Of a DNA stretch of 50,757 nucleotides, positions 1 through 7,573 are shown piece after piece. The number at the start of each line of letters is the position of its first letter. The stretch's first letter is position 1. The stretch comes from PSRF01 sp051000815 (GTDB lineage Bacteria > Acidobacteriota > Blastocatellia > Pyrinomonadales > Pyrinomonadaceae). The position numbers and the translations under genes were made by a program. The stretch lies in the NCBI GenBank assembly GCA_051000815.1, contig JBPCNX010000044.1:1-50757 (forward strand). Reading direction: 5' to 3'. Under the pieces are notes generated by a model. It was not told the origin of the DNA. It saw nothing but the letters and a program-made list of their open reading frames with translations, and made no database searches.

Positions 1-72
1 AGCTCATCGGCCTTCCTCTTTAACCAATCCTCAGCTCCACAACTGTTGCCATTTTAACCCTTCCGCTCTCAC

Positions 73-195
73 TCCTTGTGATAATCTTTCTTACTTCTGA
101 CCAGTGAGTTTTGACACAGACTCTTCAAGTGCTGGGCTAAACTCATTCGTCCGCTTCGCGGACTCAACTCAAAACGGCTTTTCTGCAAAGCCGTT
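73..195. repeat. Two tandem hairpins downstream of the MBL-fold gene
   Basis: Two perfect stem-loops lie here: a 6-bp stem (GTCCGC/GCGGAC) around 150-164 and a 9-bp stem (AACGGCTTT/AAAGCCGTT) at 173-195. They sit just beyond the 3' end of the minus-strand hydrolase gene. They could end its transcript or be REP-like palindromes; the U-tract after the stem is weak, so I do not call a clear terminator. Confidence 0.4.
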
Positions 196-243
196 CTGTA
201 ATGTCGCACCGAAGAGACGTGTATGGCCCTTTTGCCGCCAATC

Positions 244-1137
244 TTAATTCATCGAGAGACTGCGATGAATTGTCTCCAGCCAAACGTCAGTCTTGATGAA
301 CCCGGTGCCCCAGTCTTTCCACTCTGCCGGTAAACCTTCTGTTTTGATTTGCGCCACCGTCTTCTTCGCTTTCATCTTCTCGCGCACAATCGCCGTCGTC
401 TCCACCAGCATGCGATGGTAGAGCTTTAAGTCGTCGATGGTGGAGATCGGTCCGTGGCCGGGGATAAGTTTCGCGTCAGCAGGGAGCTTGGGAATAATCT
501 CTGCGATGTTCTTCGTCAAACCTTCCACGTTGCCGCCGCTTTCAAGATCAACGAAAGGAAATCGACCCGCGAAGAAATCGTCACCCAGGTGCACGACATT
601 TGACGTGGTAAAGAATATTACGCTGTCGCCATCCGTGTGTCCCTGCGGGAAGTGAATCACTTTTATCTCTTCGCCGTTGAAGTGTACCGACAGGGACTTG
701 GCAAACGTGATCACAGGCAACGCCTCTTTCGGCGAAGCCGGGGTGGTGCGCTTCCAGAATTCTGACTTCTGCTCCGTCGCCAGTCGGCGCCGGACGTTAT
801 CATGCGCGATGATGGGCGCCTCGGGACCAAAAACGACGTTCCCGCCAGTATGATCACCATGCCAGTGGGTGTTCAGCACAAACTTGAGTTTGCCCTGTCC
901 CAGATTCTTGAGCGCCTGCTTGATCTTGTCGGCGAGCGGAGCGAACTGATCGTCGACTATCAGAATACCGTCGGCGCCAACGGAGACGCCGATGTTCCCG
1001 CCCTGACCCTGAAGCATGTAAATATTGCCGGCGATCTTGCTCGCCGATATTTCCACTTTGGAAAAGTCCTGCGCGTAAGCGCACAGAGTTGACGATAAGA
1101 TCAGAATGCCAACGAAGGGAAGAAATAGTCTTTTCAT
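244..1137 (-). CDS. Exported MBL-fold metallo-hydrolase
   Basis: A 297-residue metallo-beta-lactamase-fold hydrolase, probably secreted to the periplasm: residues 1-22 form a signal peptide ending near CAYAQ. The zinc motif HWHGDHTGG is at residues 91-99, with H167 in QGHTDGD, D186 in HLGDDF and H228 in PGHGP, so all metal ligands of the fold are present. The acidic substrate-side sequence is more like the broad SoxH/quinoprotein-relay or cyclase-like MBL groups than true beta-lactamases; the substrate cannot be told from sequence. It starts at ATG and is monocistronic, with hpt upstream on the same strand separated by a large inverted repeat. I am confident of the fold and unsure of the reaction. 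Confidence 0.88.
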   Translation of the reverse strand: MKRLFLPFVGILILSSTLCAYAQDFSKVEISASKIAGNIYMLQGQGGNIGVSVGADGILIVDDQFAPLADKIKQALKNLGQGKLKFVLNTHWHGDHTGGNVVFGPEAPIIAHDNVRRRLATEQKSEFWKRTTPASPKEALPVITFAKSLSVHFNGEEIKVIHFPQGHTDGDSVIFFTTSNVVHLGDDFFAGRFPFVDLESGGNVEGLTKNIAEIIPKLPADAKLIPGHGPISTIDDLKLYHRMLVETTAIVREKMKAKKTVAQIKTEGLPAEWKDWGTGFIKTDVWLETIHRSLSMN

Positions 1138-1182
1138 CTGGACCTCGATTTGTTTTTCTGCTGTTAGACTTGGGCCTAAGAA

Positions 1183-1270
1183 ACCTCAAGGTCGGGAAGG
1201 GTGGTTTACCCCCGCCGGCTTGTTTCTCTCAGTCTAAGCGGAGGCAAGCCACCCTTCCGGACCTGGAGGT
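1183..1270. repeat. Long imperfect inverted repeat between hpt and the MBL gene
   Basis: The left arm (1183-1204) and right arm (1249-1270) are 22 bases each and complementary except for two mismatches; the core is GGGAAGGGTGG paired with CCACCCTTCC. The ~44-base loop has further partial complementarity. It lies between the end of hpt and the start of the MBL gene on the same strand. It may end the hpt transcript or be a palindromic repeat element; there is no T-run. Confidence 0.55.
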
Positions 1271-1277
1271 ATTAATC

Positions 1278-1844
1278 CTATGCTTCCGGATTCCTGAGCA
1301 CGGCAATGAAAGGCAGGTTGCGATAGCGTTCGGCGTAATCCAGGCCGTAACCAACCACGAAGTGGTCGGGGATCTTGAATCCCAGGTAGTCGATCTCAAC
1401 CTCACGTTCGCGACGTTCATATTTATCGAGCAGCGCCACCAGTTTCACGCTCGCCGCGCCTCGTGATTTCAAGTTTGCCATCAGGTACGAGAGGGTCAAT
1501 CCGGTGTCGACAATATCTTCAACTACGATCAAGTCGCGACCCTCAACCGGAACATCAAGATCCTTGAGAATGCGAACTTCGCCCGAGGTGCGAGTTGATG
1601 CGCCGTAACTCGAGATCGCCATAAACTCGATTCCCACGCGCGTATCGATTGCGCGCAGTAAATCGGTAAGGAAGAAACATGCCCCCTTAAGTACCCCGAT
1701 CAAGAGCGGATTTCGGTCGGCGTATGCGGTTGTAATTTTAGCGCCCAACTCTTTTACGCGGGATTGGATCTGTTCCTCCGAGAGCAGAACCTCAAGGTTG
1801 GGATTCGTGAATTCAGAATGAATTTGTGCGGAAGGAGTAGCCAA
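1278..1844 (-). CDS. hpt: Hypoxanthine phosphoribosyltransferase
   Basis: Purine salvage enzyme that joins hypoxanthine or guanine to PRPP, giving IMP or GMP in the cytoplasm. The 188-residue length is normal for the family. The PRPP-binding signature reads VVEDIVDTGLTLSYL, and the early LIGVLKGACFFLTDLLR segment is the typical hpt beta-strand/helix. Translation most likely starts at TTG (1844), because a good AGGAG lies 6-7 bases upstream and the next in-frame start would cut into the family's N terminus. The gene diverges from the nucleotidase pair at 1982, so nucleotide breakdown and base salvage are neighbours here. Confidence 0.93.
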   Translation of the reverse strand: MATPSAQIHSEFTNPNLEVLLSEEQIQSRVKELGAKITTAYADRNPLLIGVLKGACFFLTDLLRAIDTRVGIEFMAISSYGASTRTSGEVRILKDLDVPVEGRDLIVVEDIVDTGLTLSYLMANLKSRGAASVKLVALLDKYERREREVEIDYLGFKIPDHFVVGYGLDYAERYRNLPFIAVLRNPEA

Positions 1845-1981
1845 GATTATCTCCTGTTTTCAGTTGCGATGAAGGACGTTTGCCGGCCAAATTACTGTTT
1901 GCCATGTAGCTGGTGGTGCGACATACTATGCAAGCTCTTCCCTTAACGTCAATGTTCAAAGCAAATAAAACAGAGAAGGCT

Positions 1982-2830
1982 ATGAACCTTCGGGTGCGTT
2001 GTGGATGGCGTGGTTTGCTCCTGCTGTGCTGCATTGCGGTGATTGCTCCCGCCACCGTCAGCGCGCAAAAAACTGCTGCGCTCAAGGCTCGTCCGTGTCC
2101 CCGGATTCCGTGCATCACGCGGACAGGTCAAACGCTCGTCGACGCAAAAATCCCCGACGACCCCGGAATTGAGCGCATCCTCAAGCCTTACAGCGGAAAG
2201 GTGCGTGCCCTCAACGTTGTAATCGGCAAGCTCGAAGGTGAATTGAGAAAAGGAGGAGTCGGTGCCGGGTCGCTTGGCAATTTTGTCACTGACGGAATCC
2301 GCAGCCAGGCAAGTAAGAAAGTGGGGAAGCCTGTGCTGCTTGCTGTTACAAACAGCGGTGGCTTGCGTAAGAACACGATTGCCGCCGGAGAGTTGCGCGC
2401 GATTGATATTTTTGAGTTGATGCCTTTTGAGAACGCTCTCGTGCAAGTGGATCTTACCGGCGAGGATTTAACAAAACTTCTTGGAGTCATCCTGGAGAGC
2501 CGAGATGCGCAATCGGGCGCTCGCATCCGCTATCGAACGAATGGCGATAAGCCCGAGCTGGTTAGCGTCAAACTGGTAAATGCACAGGGACAGGAAACTG
2601 AAATCGCTCCGGATGCTACCTATTCGATTGTGACGATCGACTATCTCCTGAATCTTGGCAGCGGTAGATATTCGATTCTGCAACGCGGGAAGAACCGGAC
2701 TCCGCTTGGCATCACGCTACGAGACGCAATAATGGACTACGTTAAAGCTGAGACCGCCGCCGGGCGTGCCGTCAAGGCGACTCTTGACGGACGTTTCGAG
2801 AATGTTAATCCGGAGGGCCAACCACAATGA
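1982..2830 (+). CDS. 5'-nucleotidase C-terminal domain protein (substrate-binding half)
   Basis: Stand-alone version of the C-terminal domain of UshA-type 5'-nucleotidases, about 282 residues, exported by a signal peptide (LLLLCCIAVIAPATVSAQ). Recognisable motifs are GNFVTDGIR, VTNSGGLRKN and FELMPFENALVQVDLTG, the last being the usual nucleotide-binding loop. It has no metallophosphatase domain; that is encoded by the next gene, which overlaps it by ATGA, so the two are translationally coupled and probably form one enzyme. I prefer ATG 1982 for the start because the signal peptide begins there; in-frame upstream starts at 1952 and 1913 are possible. The domain order is reversed relative to the usual single-chain enzyme. 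Confidence 0.87.
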   Translation: MNLRVRCGWRGLLLLCCIAVIAPATVSAQKTAALKARPCPRIPCITRTGQTLVDAKIPDDPGIERILKPYSGKVRALNVVIGKLEGELRKGGVGAGSLGNFVTDGIRSQASKKVGKPVLLAVTNSGGLRKNTIAAGELRAIDIFELMPFENALVQVDLTGEDLTKLLGVILESRDAQSGARIRYRTNGDKPELVSVKLVNAQGQETEIAPDATYSIVTIDYLLNLGSGRYSILQRGKNRTPLGITLRDAIMDYVKAETAAGRAVKATLDGRFENVNPEGQPQ

Positions 2831-3795
2831 TCACGCGCCGAAGGTTTCTCGCCACGACCGCCGCCTTTGGCACTGCGATGTTGGTTAGTCCGAAGGAGAT
2901 TTTGACGAACGTCAGCGGAAGCCGAGTCTCGCTTGCAGATCCACTGCTCTCGCCGCTACGCGGTGAAACGCTGATAACAATACTTCATACAAACGACACT
3001 CACTCGCAGATCGATCCGTTGCCTGCGAACGACAAGCTCTATCCCGGAAAGGGTGGAGTGGCGCGGCGGTCAACTTTGGTCAAACGTGTGCGCAGGCAGA
3101 ATCCCAATGCGCTCTTGATTGACGCGGGCGACGTTTTTCAGGGCACGCCCTACTTCAATTTCTATAAGGGTGAAGTTGAGTACCGGGCAATGTCGGCGAT
3201 TAGTTATGATGCTGGCACGCTCGGCAACCATGAGTTTGATAACGGTGTGGACGCGCTTGCTGCCGCGCTGAAGTTTGCCAATTTCGATTTGCTGTCGGCA
3301 AATTATGATGTGGCGGGGACAGCGCTCGAAACGAAGGTAAAAAAATATGTGGTGCGTCAGATCGGTGGCATACGAGTCGGGTTATTTGGCCTGGGCATCA
3401 GCCCGGTAGGTTTGATCACACCCGCAAACTTCAAGGGAGTTACTTACCGAGATCCAATTAATGCGTCGCGTGAAGTTGTCGCCATTTTGCGAGGTCAGGA
3501 GCGCTGCACACTCGTCGTCGGCATGTCGCATCTTGGTTATTACCCGACACCAAAAGAGGGCGAGGTTGGCGATTCGCAGGTTGCGGCACAGGTCGACGGA
3601 ATCGACTTCATCGCGAGTGGACACAATCACAGCTTCATGTCGGAACCGGTCAGCGTAAAGCAACCCTCCGGTGGAGAGACCTTGATCTTCCAGGTTGGTA
3701 AGAGTGGCATCTTCGTTGGTCGCGTCGACTTCAGGGTTCGCAGTGGAAAGATCGTCGCCGCTGCGGGAAGGTTACTGGATCTGCGGGACGTTTGA
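2827..3795 (+). CDS. Metallophosphatase-domain 5'-nucleotidase/UDP-sugar hydrolase (catalytic half)
   Basis: Catalytic half of a split UshA-like nucleotidase, 322 residues. It begins with a Tat-like leader (TRRRFLATTAAFG), suggesting export already folded with metal. The calcineurin-like motifs are ILHTNDTHS, IDAGDVFQG, GNHEFDNG, MSHLGY and ASGHNHS, so the dinuclear metal site looks complete. It lacks the C-terminal domain, supplied by the upstream gene that it overlaps by 4 bases. Together they should release nucleosides and phosphate from extracellular or periplasmic nucleotides. Their partner appears to use the Sec route, which is odd for two halves of one enzyme and is worth checking. Confidence 0.9.
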   Translation: MITRRRFLATTAAFGTAMLVSPKEILTNVSGSRVSLADPLLSPLRGETLITILHTNDTHSQIDPLPANDKLYPGKGGVARRSTLVKRVRRQNPNALLIDAGDVFQGTPYFNFYKGEVEYRAMSAISYDAGTLGNHEFDNGVDALAAALKFANFDLLSANYDVAGTALETKVKKYVVRQIGGIRVGLFGLGISPVGLITPANFKGVTYRDPINASREVVAILRGQERCTLVVGMSHLGYYPTPKEGEVGDSQVAAQVDGIDFIASGHNHSFMSEPVSVKQPSGGETLIFQVGKSGIFVGRVDFRVRSGKIVAAAGRLLDLRDV

Positions 3796-3832
3796 TCATG
3801 CGGCAGCGGACAGGAGAAAGCGGCCCAGGACA

Positions 3833-4639
3833 ATGAGTGATCGAGATCGCATTCGCGCGTTAGTGCGCAACGTGTTGGATCAGGCGCTTCCTGCGCCTGA
3901 TCGCGGAAATGCCGGCTCCGAAACGGGCCGCTCGTCCCCGCCTGAAAATCCCCAAACTTCCAGCCGTTTTATTGATACGGCGCCGAGGACATCCGGAGCA
4001 GAGGCGGCAGTAACCCGCGACGAGTCGTCGAAGCTCGTCATCACTGAAGATGATGTCCGCGGCCTGGAAAAGGGAGCTGTCTTACGTATCGGCGAAAGGG
4101 CGCGCCTGACACCGCTGGCCGCTGATATTATCCAGGAGAGGAACATTGCAATCGTTCGCCGACCTTCACGGCGAAGTCCGAAAAGCTCGAAGATGATAGC
4201 CGTCGGGGCGGATCACGGTGGTTTCAAGATGAAGGAAGAGCTTAAGTCTCTCCTTACTGAATCCGGTCACCGCGTGCACGACTTTGGGACTGATTCCGCT
4301 GACCCGGTTGATTATCCCGATTTTGCTCACGCCGTGGCGCGAGCTGTCGCTGACGGCACGGCTGACGTGGGAATCATGATCGATGGCGCCGGCGTCGGTA
4401 GTGCGATGACGGCGAATAAGGTTCCCGGAGTCAGAGCAGCAGCCTGCTACTCAGTGGCTGTCGCGCGAAACTCTCGCGAGCACAATGACGCGAACGTGCT
4501 CACGCTGGGAAGTTCAACGATAACCAGCGCGCAGATGCGCGAGATAGTTAACGCCTGGTTGGGAACCGAAATCACTGAAGACCGGCACCGCAAGAGGGTC
4601 TCCAAGATCGAAGCGATTGATCGCCAGTATCACCGGTAG
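3833..4639 (+). CDS. RpiB/LacAB-family protein with N-terminal extension, catalytic Cys replaced
   Basis: A 268-residue protein whose residues 121-268 form an RpiB-like sugar-phosphate isomerase domain (GADHGGFKMKEEL, ANKVPGVRAA, SREHNDANVLTLG). Where canonical RpiB has CGTG or CGSG, this reads DGAG (D184, A186), so both the catalytic Cys and the neighbouring Thr/Ser are gone. Residues 1-20 form an amphipathic helix (IRALVRNVLDQAL) like cargo-targeting peptides of bacterial microcompartments. Residues 67-108 (VITEDDVRGLEKG, then LTPLAADIIQERNI) resemble a small segment I associate with microcompartment proteins such as EutT. ATG 3833 is preferred over upstream in-frame starts inside the nucleotidase gene. 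A canonical rpiB exists at 34952, so this copy probably does another reaction. Confidence 0.85.
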   Translation: MSDRDRIRALVRNVLDQALPAPDRGNAGSETGRSSPPENPQTSSRFIDTAPRTSGAEAAVTRDESSKLVITEDDVRGLEKGAVLRIGERARLTPLAADIIQERNIAIVRRPSRRSPKSSKMIAVGADHGGFKMKEELKSLLTESGHRVHDFGTDSADPVDYPDFAHAVARAVADGTADVGIMIDGAGVGSAMTANKVPGVRAAACYSVAVARNSREHNDANVLTLGSSTITSAQMREIVNAWLGTEITEDRHRKRVSKIEAIDRQYHR

Positions 4640-4771
4640 TCCCTCACCTTACCTGACGAAATAAACTGCAAGAAGGATACGGATCGTTGCCTCCCACTGC
4701 CTACAAGGCGTCAGCGTGATAGAATCAACTCGAGCGCAACCGCCAGGTTGTCTCGACGGAGTTCTAACCCC

Positions 4772-5671
4772 ATGCCCTATTCACCAAACGGCGATATCGA
4801 ATTACTAATTGAGCAGATCACCGACGCGATAGTTGCCCGCCTCAACGGTGACGGTGCCGATCAAGCAGCGATGTGCGGCTGCACTTCGGAGTGCTTTGAT
4901 CGTTGCCCGGAACGGATGCATCGAGTTATTGACGCCGGGGCCGCGCGCATCGGTTTAGTATTGGGTGAGACAGCATCCGCTAAAGACTGGGCCAGCCTAA
5001 TCGATCACACGCTATTGAAGCCGGAGGCAAGCGACGAAGATATCAAACGCCTTTGTGAAGAAGCCGCGAGATATCGTTTCGCATCTGTCTGCGTAAATCC
5101 GACGTGGGTTCGCGTCGCCGCCTGTAGCCTGCGCGGCAGCGGTGTTCCTGTCTGCACAGTAATCGGTTTTCCGCTTGGCGCCACGCTTTCCGATGTAAAA
5201 GCTTATGAAGCTCGCCGCGCGATCCTTGATGGCGCCCAGGAAGTAGACATGGTCATCAACGTAGGTGCGTTGAAGAGTGGCGATGATTGTTTAGTTGAGC
5301 ACGATATTCGCTCGGTTGTTGAAGTTGCGCATGAATATCAGGCTACTTGCAAAGTGATTATTGAGACCGCGTTGTTGAACGACGACGAGAAAGTGCGTGC
5401 CTGCCTTGCGGCCAAGAAAGCCGGAGCTGATTTTGTTAAGACTTCAACGGGCTTTGCCAAGAGCGGTGCAACCGTGGCCGATATCGCCTTAATGCGTCGC
5501 ACTGTGGGAGCCGAGTTGGGAGTAAAGGCATCAGGCGGCGTCAAGGGGTTGGAAGACGCGCGCAAGTTAGTGGAAGCCGGGGCCACACGCATCGGCGCGA
5601 GTGTGGGCGTGAAGATCGCCCAGGAAGCTGCGGGTCAAAAAACGGCCGGTAGTGGTGTGAACGCCTACTAG
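4772..5671 (+). CDS. deoC: Deoxyribose-phosphate aldolase with cysteine-rich N-terminal extension
   Basis: Class I aldolase that splits 2-deoxyribose-5-phosphate into acetaldehyde and glyceraldehyde-3-phosphate. The core starts near residue 70 (LIDHTLLKPEAS); motifs include EVDMVINVGALKSG, the Schiff-base lysine in GADFVKTSTGF and KASGGVK. Ahead of the core is a ~70-residue extension: an amphipathic helix (residues 8-24, IELLIEQITDAIVARL) and four cysteines, C35, C37, C41 and C45, in a CxCx3Cx3C pattern. Plain DeoC proteins lack this. The helix resembles microcompartment encapsulation peptides, and the preceding RpiB-like gene has a similar one. ATG 4772 is chosen over an upstream TTG at 4748. 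Confidence 0.92.
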   Translation: MPYSPNGDIELLIEQITDAIVARLNGDGADQAAMCGCTSECFDRCPERMHRVIDAGAARIGLVLGETASAKDWASLIDHTLLKPEASDEDIKRLCEEAARYRFASVCVNPTWVRVAACSLRGSGVPVCTVIGFPLGATLSDVKAYEARRAILDGAQEVDMVINVGALKSGDDCLVEHDIRSVVEVAHEYQATCKVIIETALLNDDEKVRACLAAKKAGADFVKTSTGFAKSGATVADIALMRRTVGAELGVKASGGVKGLEDARKLVEAGATRIGASVGVKIAQEAAGQKTAGSGVNAY

Positions 5672-5865
5672 AATTCCCCATCCACTACAACATTCACAAC
5701 AGCCACCCTGCGAAGAACAACCGTTCCCGCTTCGTCGACATGACTACTCGGTACTGACCTCACTCCCAAACTGCAACAATGCCGATATTTAGCAAAGTCT
5801 TGATCGGAGCCAAGCTTTGCGTCTATTCTGCCTCTGCATTCCAATTTTCAATTCGGTGAACCGAA

Positions 5866-7161
5866 ATGCCAGCCAGTCGCAAACTGCTCGCAGTAATACT
5901 CGGCGGAGGCGCCGGAACGCGCCTTTTCCCCCTTACGCAGCAGCGTTCCAAACCCGCCGTTCCCCTGGGCGGAAAATACCGCCTGGTGGATGTGGCGATC
6001 TCCAACTGCATCAATTCCGACGTTTTGCGCATGTTCGTGCTGACGCAGTACAACTCGGCCTCGCTCAATCGTCACATCGCCCAAACTTATCGTTTCTCAC
6101 AATTCTCTGACGGCTTCGTCGAAATTCTGGCTGCGGAGCAAACGCCTGAGAGCCCCCAATGGTTTCAGGGGACTGCGGATGCGGTACGTCAGGTATTGCC
6201 TCACATTGGCGACTGGGGCATCGATACTTTGCTGATTCTCTCTGGAGATCATTTGTACCGCATGGACTACCGGAGCTTTCTCGCGCGGCACTATGAGAGC
6301 GAAGCAGATGTAACCGTGTCGGTTATCCCTTCTAATCGAATCGATGCCAGCGAGTTTGGTTTACTGAAAACTGATGCAACGGGCCGCATTGTTGAATTCA
6401 AAGAAAAACCCACAGGCACGGAATTGGAAACCATGCGGGTAGATACGACGACATTGGGACTGAGCGTCGAAGAAGCTGTGGCGCGTCCGTTTCTGGCCTC
6501 GATGGGAATCTATGTTTTTAAGTATGACCGGCTGGAACAATTACTCGCTGAAGATCCGAGTTGGGTCGATTTCGGCAAACACATTATTCCCGGAGCGATC
6601 GCTGGCGGCAAAGTACAAGCATATGCCTTCGATGGTTATTGGGAAGACATTGGGACCATCAGCGCCTTCTACAAGGCAAATCTGGATCTGACATCGAAGA
6701 TTCCCAAGTTTAACTTGTTCGATGCGGAAGCGCCGGTGTACACAAGGGCGCGTTATCTGCCGCCATCGAAGATCGAAGAGTCAGACATTCGGAATTCGAT
6801 TCTGAGCGACGGCTGCATCATCGATGGCGCGCGAATTGCGAATTCTGTAGTTGGCTTGCGCAGCCGAATCTCGAAAGGCGTGCAGATGGATGTGTCGTTC
6901 ATGATGGGCGCAGACTATTACCAGACAATCGAAGAAATGCAGCGCGACCTCATAAGTGGCACTCCGCGCGTGGGGATCGGCGAGGGTTCGATTATCAAGC
7001 GGGCGATCATTGATAAGAACGCCAGAATCGGGAGCAACGCGCGTTTGCTGAATGAGGCGGGCGTGCTGAACGAGGACGGTGAAGCTGGTTCCTATTTCAT
7101 TCGCGAGGGGATCATCATCGTGCCGAAAAACGCTGTAATCAGGGACGGCACCATCGTTTGA
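5866..7161 (+). CDS. glgC: Glucose-1-phosphate adenylyltransferase
   Basis: Makes ADP-glucose from ATP and glucose-1-phosphate, the committed step of bacterial glycogen synthesis. At 431 residues it has the normal length. The N-terminal nucleotidyltransferase motif is GGGAGTRLFPLTQQRSKPAV, followed by FQGTADAVRQ, SGDHLYRMDY, EFKEKPTG and DGYWEDIGT. The C-terminal third is the left-handed beta-helix (SDGCIIDGARI, VGLRSRISKGV). The single-domain GlgC form is present and no glgA or glgB lies in the window. The downstream small gene follows by 25 bp and may be cotranscribed. Confidence 0.96.
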   Translation: MPASRKLLAVILGGGAGTRLFPLTQQRSKPAVPLGGKYRLVDVAISNCINSDVLRMFVLTQYNSASLNRHIAQTYRFSQFSDGFVEILAAEQTPESPQWFQGTADAVRQVLPHIGDWGIDTLLILSGDHLYRMDYRSFLARHYESEADVTVSVIPSNRIDASEFGLLKTDATGRIVEFKEKPTGTELETMRVDTTTLGLSVEEAVARPFLASMGIYVFKYDRLEQLLAEDPSWVDFGKHIIPGAIAGGKVQAYAFDGYWEDIGTISAFYKANLDLTSKIPKFNLFDAEAPVYTRARYLPPSKIEESDIRNSILSDGCIIDGARIANSVVGLRSRISKGVQMDVSFMMGADYYQTIEEMQRDLISGTPRVGIGEGSIIKRAIIDKNARIGSNARLLNEAGVLNEDGEAGSYFIREGIIIVPKNAVIRDGTIV

Positions 7162-7186
7162 AGTTCAATGACGAGGGGAGGGAAGC

Positions 7187-7453
7187 GTGGCCATTGGCTG
7201 GGGAAAATCTTACGAAGACCAGATGGAAGAATGGAGTCAGCGACTCGCGAAGGCTGAGCGCGGCCCGAGGCTCACGTCGGAACAGCGAACGCGAATGCAG
7301 CGGCTCGAGTCGTTGAAGCTCTCGCGGTCAAGAACGTTAGAGCAACTTGAGCGTTCCAAACACCCGGCGCATCGCGAGGGCCTGCTGAAGGGACTGCAAG
7401 CGATCGAGAAGCAACTCGAGGAAGTCATCAAGGAATCAGAAGCGGAGACTTAA
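7187..7453 (+). CDS. Small charged coiled-coil protein of unknown function
   Basis: An 88-residue protein that I do not recognise. It is very rich in Glu, Arg and Leu and is predicted helical or coiled coil nearly throughout (RLAKAERG, LEQLERSKHP, AIEKQLEEVIKESE), with no signal peptide or membrane segment. The GTG start at 7187 is supported by a purine-rich Shine-Dalgarno (GAGGGGAGGGA) just upstream. It lies 25 bp after glgC on the same strand, so a shared transcript is likely. That alone does not show a role in glycogen metabolism. Confidence 0.7.
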   Translation: MAIGWGKSYEDQMEEWSQRLAKAERGPRLTSEQRTRMQRLESLKLSRSRTLEQLERSKHPAHREGLLKGLQAIEKQLEEVIKESEAET

Positions 7454-7573
7454 TTTAAGGCTTTACTTTAGCAGCAAGGGCTCCTTTATCTCCCGCGTCC
7501 ACCCCTCCTCTGAGGGCGTAATTTTCATTCTCCGGTTATCTCGACCCTCCACAGCTGAGGTTCTACTTTAAGC

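Noticed and set aside
244..1137. True beta-lactamase
   Set aside because: Zinc motifs are shared by the whole MBL superfamily, and the surrounding sequence does not match class B enzymes.
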